Of a stretch of DNA of 64,000 nt, positions 59,822-64,000 are shown in pieces. Numbering within the stretch: the first letter of the stretch is position 1; each line of letters starts with the position of its first letter. The translations under genes and the position numbers were made by a program. Origin of the DNA: Rhizobiales bacterium PAR1 (GTDB lineage Bacteria > Pseudomonadota > Alphaproteobacteria > Rhizobiales > Beijerinckiaceae). Location of the stretch: positions 1 to 64,000 of the forward strand of contig NKIW01000002.1 in the NCBI GenBank assembly GCA_002256205.1. Direction: 5' to 3'. The notes below the pieces were generated by a model. The model saw only the letters and a program-made list of their open reading frames with translations, had not been told where the DNA came from and did no database searches.

Positions 59822-61666
59822 GTGCCGCACGCCCATTTTCAGAAATTCACCACCGACGCTGAGCCGGAACGTTCCGCGAGCCGCTTTGCCGCCCTGCGCG
59901 CCGAACTCGCGCGCCAGGGCGTTGAGGGACTGCTGCTGCCGCGCGCGGATATCTTTCAGGGCGAATATATCCCCGCCTCGGAAAATCGCCTGAAATGGCT
60001 CACGGCATTTACCGGTTCGGCGGGCTTCGCGATCATCTTGAAGACACGCGCTGCGCTTTTTGTCGATGGCCGCTACACCGTACAGGCCAAGGCGGAGGTC
60101 GATGGCAAGGTCATCAAAACAGTCCCGCTTGCGGACAGAAACCCGGACGAATGGCTGCGTGACACCATCCGTCCCAAGGCGCGGATCGGCTATGATCCGG
60201 CACTGTTCACCGCGCGCGGGTTGAAGCGTTTTGAAACGGCAGCCCTGACCAAGGGGTTCAGCCTTGTCGCGCTGAAGTCCGACCCCTTCGCCGCGATATG
60301 GGAGGCGCGCCCCGCCGCACCGGCAACGCCCGTCGTCGATCACCCCTTCAAGTTCGCAGGCGAAGAAGCGGCGGAAAAGATCGCGCGGCTCCAGAAGCGC
60401 CTCACCGCCGACGGGATAGATGCGGTGGTGATTTCAGAATGCCCCTCGGTCAACTGGCTGTTCAACATCCGCGCGGGCGATGTGCCGCATCTGCCGATCC
60501 TGCGCGCCTTCGCGCTGGTGCCGCAGGAGGGTCGGCCGACGCTTCTCGTCGATCCGAAGCGGCTAGAGGCCAGCCTCGCGGCGCGCCTGTCGACGCTCTG
60601 CAACATTATCCCAACCGTCGCGCCCCCGCATGATGGCCGCGTCGAGCTCATCGTGCTGCTCGATGCCCTTGGCAAGGCGGGCGCGCGCATCCGCCTCGAC
60701 GAGGATACCGCGCCCGCCCTCCTGGGCCCGATGATCGAGGTTGCGGGCGGCAAGCCGGTCTTCGGTCCCTGCCCGCTTGCGCTGATGAAGTCGCCCAAGA
60801 ACGCGATCGAGATCGAGGGAAGCCGCGCGGCGCACCTGAGGGATGGCGCGGCGATGGTTCGTTTCCTTGCCTGGCTCGACCGCGAAGCGCCGAAGGGGAA
60901 GATCACCGAGATCGATACCGCCATCGCGCTCGAAGGCTTCCGCCGGGAAACCGGTGAACTTGTCGATGTCTCGTTCCCCTCGATTGCCGGCGCCGGGCCG
61001 AATGCCGCATTGCCGCATTACCGCGTGACGGAAGCCACGAACCGCGCGCTCGCGCCCGGTCTGTTCCTGATCGACTCAGGCGGCCAATACCGCGACGGCA
61101 CGACCGATATCACCCGGACCATCGCGGTCGTCGAAACAACCCGCGCCATGCGTGACGCTTATACCCGTGTACTCAAGGGCATGATCGCGATTTCCCTCGC
61201 TCTCTTCCCGAAAGGCACGAGCGGCGGACAGATCGATGCTTTCGCGCGCCAGTTCCTCTGGTCTGCCGGCAAGGATTTCGACCATGGCACCGGCCATGGT
61301 GTCGGCTCCTATCTCTCCGTGCATGAGGGACCGCAACGCATCTCGAAGCTCGGCGGCGTACCGCTTCAGCCGGGCATGATCCTCTCGAACGAACCCGGCT
61401 ATTACCGCGAGGGCAAATTCGGCATCCGCATCGAGAACCTCGTCGTCGTCGAACCGCGCGCAATCAAGGGCGCGGAACGCGAGATCTACGGCTTCGAGAC
61501 ACTGACCTATTGCCCGATCGATACGCGCCCGATCATCCGCTCGATGCTGACAAGGCCCGAGCGCGACTGGCTCAACGCCTATCACGCAGAAACCTACCGC
61601 CGGCTCTCGCCGCTGGTCAAAGGCGCGGACCTCTCCTTCCTCGAAGCGGCGTGCCGCCCCCTATGA
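59822..61666 (+). CDS. aminopeptidase P (Xaa-Pro aminopeptidase) family metallopeptidase
   Basis: A 614-residue M24-family enzyme of the long, three-domain form. Two creatinase-like N-terminal domains (LLPRADIFQGEYIPASENRL; VVISECPSVNWLFNIRAGDV) precede the pita-bread catalytic domain. Metal ligands are visible: two Asp in IDSGGQYRDGTTDITR, His in HGTGHGVGSYLSVHEGP, Glu in SNEPGYYREG and Glu in RIENLV. It removes N-terminal residues before Pro. A GTG start at 59822 follows GAGGA at 8 bases. The MFS gene overlaps its stop. Confidence 0.95.
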   Translation: MPHAHFQKFTTDAEPERSASRFAALRAELARQGVEGLLLPRADIFQGEYIPASENRLKWLTAFTGSAGFAIILKTRAALFVDGRYTVQAKAEVDGKVIKTVPLADRNPDEWLRDTIRPKARIGYDPALFTARGLKRFETAALTKGFSLVALKSDPFAAIWEARPAAPATPVVDHPFKFAGEEAAEKIARLQKRLTADGIDAVVISECPSVNWLFNIRAGDVPHLPILRAFALVPQEGRPTLLVDPKRLEASLAARLSTLCNIIPTVAPPHDGRVELIVLLDALGKAGARIRLDEDTAPALLGPMIEVAGGKPVFGPCPLALMKSPKNAIEIEGSRAAHLRDGAAMVRFLAWLDREAPKGKITEIDTAIALEGFRRETGELVDVSFPSIAGAGPNAALPHYRVTEATNRALAPGLFLIDSGGQYRDGTTDITRTIAVVETTRAMRDAYTRVLKGMIAISLALFPKGTSGGQIDAFARQFLWSAGKDFDHGTGHGVGSYLSVHEGPQRISKLGGVPLQPGMILSNEPGYYREGKFGIRIENLVVVEPRAIKGAEREIYGFETLTYCPIDTRPIIRSMLTRPERDWLNAYHAETYRRLSPLVKGADLSFLEAACRPL

Positions 61667-62841
61667 AGCCCGGCGAACAGCCGCGCGCCTTCCTGCTGCT
61701 CTTGGTCGTCCTCGGGATGCTTGGCCCGTTGACGCTCAATATTCTTGTCCCCTCGCTGCCGACCTTGCCTAAGGCGCTCGATACCACGCGTGAGAGCGCA
61801 CAACTCACCTTCTCGCTCTACCTCTTCGGCATGGCGCTGAGCCAGCTCGTACTCGGTCCACTGGCGGACCGCTTGGGGCGTCGTCCCGTGTTGCTCATTG
61901 CGCTGGTGAGTTATGTCGCATCAAGCCTTGTCGCCTATGCCGCGCCCAACATCGGCGTGCTGATCGCAGCCCGCGCCATACAGAGCTTCGGCGCCACGGC
62001 CGGCCTCACCCTCGGGCGGACCATGATTCGCGATCGCTATGACCGCAACGCCTCCGCGAGCATCATAGGCTATGTCACCATGGCGATGGTGCTGGCCCCC
62101 ATGATCTCACCGCTGATGGGCGCCACCATCGACGAGCACTTTGGCTGGCGCGCGATCATGGCATTCTGCGCCATACTGGGCGGCCTGAGCTTCGCCCTCG
62201 CGCTCTTCAACCTGCCCGAGACGCGACCTGTGACACTCGTGGCCGCAACCACCAAGGAAGTGTTGACCCGCACGTTAGAACTCACCGTCAACGCGCGTTA
62301 CATGGCCTACTGGGGCTCGACCGCTTTCTGCTCGGCCATGTTCTTCGCTTTTCTCGGCACGGCGCCGCACCTGATGATCGAGGTGCTCGGCATCCCGAAA
62401 ACCGAATACGCCTATTGGTTCATGTCGCTCTCGTTTGGCTACATGTTGGGGAACTTCGTCTCCGGTCGCGGCGTGATGCGCTTGGGCATCGACAGATTGA
62501 TCCACTGGGGCAATGTCGCCGGGCTCATCGGCGCGGTGACGATTCTCATTCCGGCTCTGTTCGGCATCCTCAATCCGTTGGTGCTTTTTGCCCCGGCGAT
62601 GATCATGTCCTTCGGCAATGGCCTCGTGCTGCCGAACGCCATCGCGGGCGGCCTTGCCGTAAACCCTGCCGCCGCTGGCGCGGGTTCAGGCTTGATGGGC
62701 TTCGGGCAGATCGGCGTCGGCGCCGTCCTGAGCTTCTTCACCGCCAAATACACCCACGACAGCGTGTTGATTCTCGCCGTCACGATGCTGGTTTGCGCGA
62801 TCATTGCGCAGACCTCGAGCTGGGTGAGTCGTCAGCTCTAG
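61663..62841 (+). CDS. MFS multidrug exporter, Bcr/CflA type
   Basis: A 392-residue protein with 12 hydrophobic segments. MLGPLTLNILVPSLPTLPKAL and LVLGPLADRLGRRPVLLIAL (the MFS loop motif after helix 2) identify the Bcr/CflA drug-proton antiporter group. GATAGLTLGRTMIRDRYDR is also typical. Exported compounds cannot be read from sequence. The ATG overlaps the aminopeptidase stop (ATGA), so they are cotranscribed; the SolA-like gene follows 22 bases later, suggesting a three-gene operon. Confidence 0.92.
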   Translation: MKPGEQPRAFLLLLVVLGMLGPLTLNILVPSLPTLPKALDTTRESAQLTFSLYLFGMALSQLVLGPLADRLGRRPVLLIALVSYVASSLVAYAAPNIGVLIAARAIQSFGATAGLTLGRTMIRDRYDRNASASIIGYVTMAMVLAPMISPLMGATIDEHFGWRAIMAFCAILGGLSFALALFNLPETRPVTLVAATTKEVLTRTLELTVNARYMAYWGSTAFCSAMFFAFLGTAPHLMIEVLGIPKTEYAYWFMSLSFGYMLGNFVSGRGVMRLGIDRLIHWGNVAGLIGAVTILIPALFGILNPLVLFAPAMIMSFGNGLVLPNAIAGGLAVNPAAAGAGSGLMGFGQIGVGAVLSFFTAKYTHDSVLILAVTMLVCAIIAQTSSWVSRQL

Positions 62842-62862
62842 AAGACACCAGGGGAGGTTCCC

Positions 62863-63993
62863 ATGCGCTATGACACCATCGTCGTCGGCCTCGGCATCAT
62901 GGGCTCGGCGACCCTTGCAACCCTTGCCGCACGTGGCAAAAAGGTGCTCGGCATCGAGCGCTTCGATCTTGGTCATGCCATGGGTTCAAGCCACGGCGTC
63001 AACCGCATCATCCGCATCGGCTATTTCGAGGGCGCGGCCTATGTGCCGATGGTGCAGCGCGCCTCCCGCCTTTGGACCGCACTTGGCGACCGCCTCGGAG
63101 AAAAAGTGATGCACGTCACCGGCACGCTCGATTGCGCACCGGAAACCTCGCCGCTCACGCATCAATCACGCGCCTCCTGTCAGGTGAACAACCTGCCTTA
63201 CGAAGAGCTCGATGGCGAGGAGATCGGCCGCCGCTTTCCCGGCTTTCGTGTTCCCAAGGCCTATCGCGGCATTTTCCAGCCCGATGGCGGCTTTGTCGCC
63301 TCGGATCGCGCGCTCGCCGGCTACCAGACGCTGGCCATCGCGGATGGTGCCGAGATCCGTGCCCGCGAGGCGATGCTCGGCTATGAGCCCACCCCCGGCG
63401 GCGGCGTAAAGGTGCGCACGGCTTCCGGCACCTATGAGGCCGCAAGCCTTGTTCTGACCACCGGCGGCTGGATCGGCGAGCATGTCCCGGCACTGAAGCG
63501 CCTCGCGATCCCCGAGCGGCAGGTGCTCGGTTGGTTCCAGCCGAAGAATGCCGCGCATTTCATGCCGGACAAATTCCCCGCCTCGATCCTCAAAACCGAG
63601 GATTCGCATTTCTACCAGTTCCCGCTCTGGGGCGCGCCGGGCTTCAAGATCGGCGCGCATCGCCACCTCTACCAGCAGTCGGACGCGGAAACCCTCGACC
63701 GCAATGTCTACCCGGAAGATGAGGCGCTGCTGCGCAAGGGCCTCGAATTCGCCTTCCCCGAGGCGAATGGCGCCTGCCTGCGGCTCGCCTCCTGCCATTA
63801 CACCATCACGCCGGACGAGCATTTCATTCTCGACCATTTGCCGGGCAGCCCACAGATCGTCGTGGCCTCGCCCTGCTCGGGCCATGGCTTCAAGTTCGGT
63901 TCGGTGTTTGGCGAGGTCCTGGCGGATATGGCGAGCGGCAAGGCGCCCGCCTTCGATCTTACGATGTTCCGGATGGGGCGCTTCGCAACCTGA
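62863..63993 (+). CDS. N-methyl-L-amino acid oxidase, SolA/monomeric sarcosine oxidase type
   Basis: A 376-residue flavoprotein with the dinucleotide motif YDTIVVGLGIMGSATLATLAARG at the start, SSHGVNRIIRIGYFE for flavin contacts, and the conserved Cys in ASPCSGHGFKFG to which FAD is covalently bound in sarcosine oxidase. The LLTTGGWI-type SLVLTTGGWIGE is also conserved. It would oxidise N-methyl amino acids (sarcosine, N-methyltryptophan) to the free amino acid, formaldehyde and peroxide. A ribosome-binding GGGGAGG precedes the ATG. The gene ends 7 bases before the window edge. Confidence 0.92.
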   Translation: MRYDTIVVGLGIMGSATLATLAARGKKVLGIERFDLGHAMGSSHGVNRIIRIGYFEGAAYVPMVQRASRLWTALGDRLGEKVMHVTGTLDCAPETSPLTHQSRASCQVNNLPYEELDGEEIGRRFPGFRVPKAYRGIFQPDGGFVASDRALAGYQTLAIADGAEIRAREAMLGYEPTPGGGVKVRTASGTYEAASLVLTTGGWIGEHVPALKRLAIPERQVLGWFQPKNAAHFMPDKFPASILKTEDSHFYQFPLWGAPGFKIGAHRHLYQQSDAETLDRNVYPEDEALLRKGLEFAFPEANGACLRLASCHYTITPDEHFILDHLPGSPQIVVASPCSGHGFKFGSVFGEVLADMASGKAPAFDLTMFRMGRFAT

Positions 63994-64000
63994 AGCGACG

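Overview
The window looks like a chromosomal core segment of a GC-rich alphaproteobacterium, most likely of the order Hyphomicrobiales (Rhizobiales). The evidence is the circularly permuted two-piece tmRNA gene, the alpha-type SspB, the gene order folA-thyA-DUF2853-ssrA-sspB next to fumC, DUF4169 and a ribbon-helix-helix gene, the hflK-hflC-DUF2065-degP block, a GAAC-N7-GAAC LexA box, and three copies of a palindrome with core AAGTGGGAACCGG (one diverged) of a kind I recall from rhizobial intergenic regions. I see no rRNA, CRISPR array, prophage, plasmid origin or intact insertion sequence.

Layout. 1-5 kb: the end of a CheZ-like gene, a DMT transporter, then a TPP riboswitch driving thiM-thiE-thiD and an appended TRAP-type binding protein. 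5-11.6 kb: redox genes (ferredoxin, cupin regulator with tandem operators, two c-type cytochromes, a molybdopterin hydroxylase large subunit, rhodanese, metallo-hydrolase). 11.7-19.9 kb: a polyprenyl-phosphate sugar transferase, tRNA-Lys(CTT), a PEGA lipoprotein, a ROK kinase, leuA with a leucine-rich attenuation leader, Nudix, PhzF and ComEA-like proteins. 20-28 kb: pdxY with a duplicated 5' end, an ABC importer operon holding two unrelated binding proteins, an EEP nuclease and an ammonium channel. 28-33.3 kb: branched-chain amino acid genes (ilvC, ilvN, ilvB) with a Leu-Leu-Ile-Val leader peptide and a racemase gene between the acetolactate synthase subunits. 33.5-49 kb: diguanylate cyclase, miaA, serB, degP, hflC/hflK, folA, thyA, tmRNA, sspB, fumC and small conserved genes. 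49-64 kb: AsmA-like protein, FAD oxidase, DUF1993, UvrD/PcrA helicase beside a LexA box, prmA coupled to a small membrane protein, two more small proteins, aminopeptidase P, an MFS exporter and a SolA-type oxidase.

How it fits together. Leucine, isoleucine and valine synthesis (leuA, ilvB/ilvN, ilvC) is spread over three loci. Two of them begin with a short reading frame rich in the codons of the end products followed by competing hairpins, so control by ribosome stalling is the natural inference. Thiamine salvage is controlled by a riboswitch whose last helix holds the thiM ribosome-binding site. tmRNA and the SspB adaptor that delivers tagged proteins to ClpXP lie side by side, with the membrane quality-control genes degP and hflKC close by.

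The observations most worth a second look are: the tmRNA gene with a duplicated 3' hairpin around an inserted palindrome; the leucine leader of leuA; the ilv leader; the TPP-controlled operon with an orphan TRAP binding protein; the 36-bp duplication of the pdxY start; the tandem operators of the XRE-cupin gene; and the racemase between ilvB and ilvN. All functions are assigned by reading sequence motifs; no database search was run.
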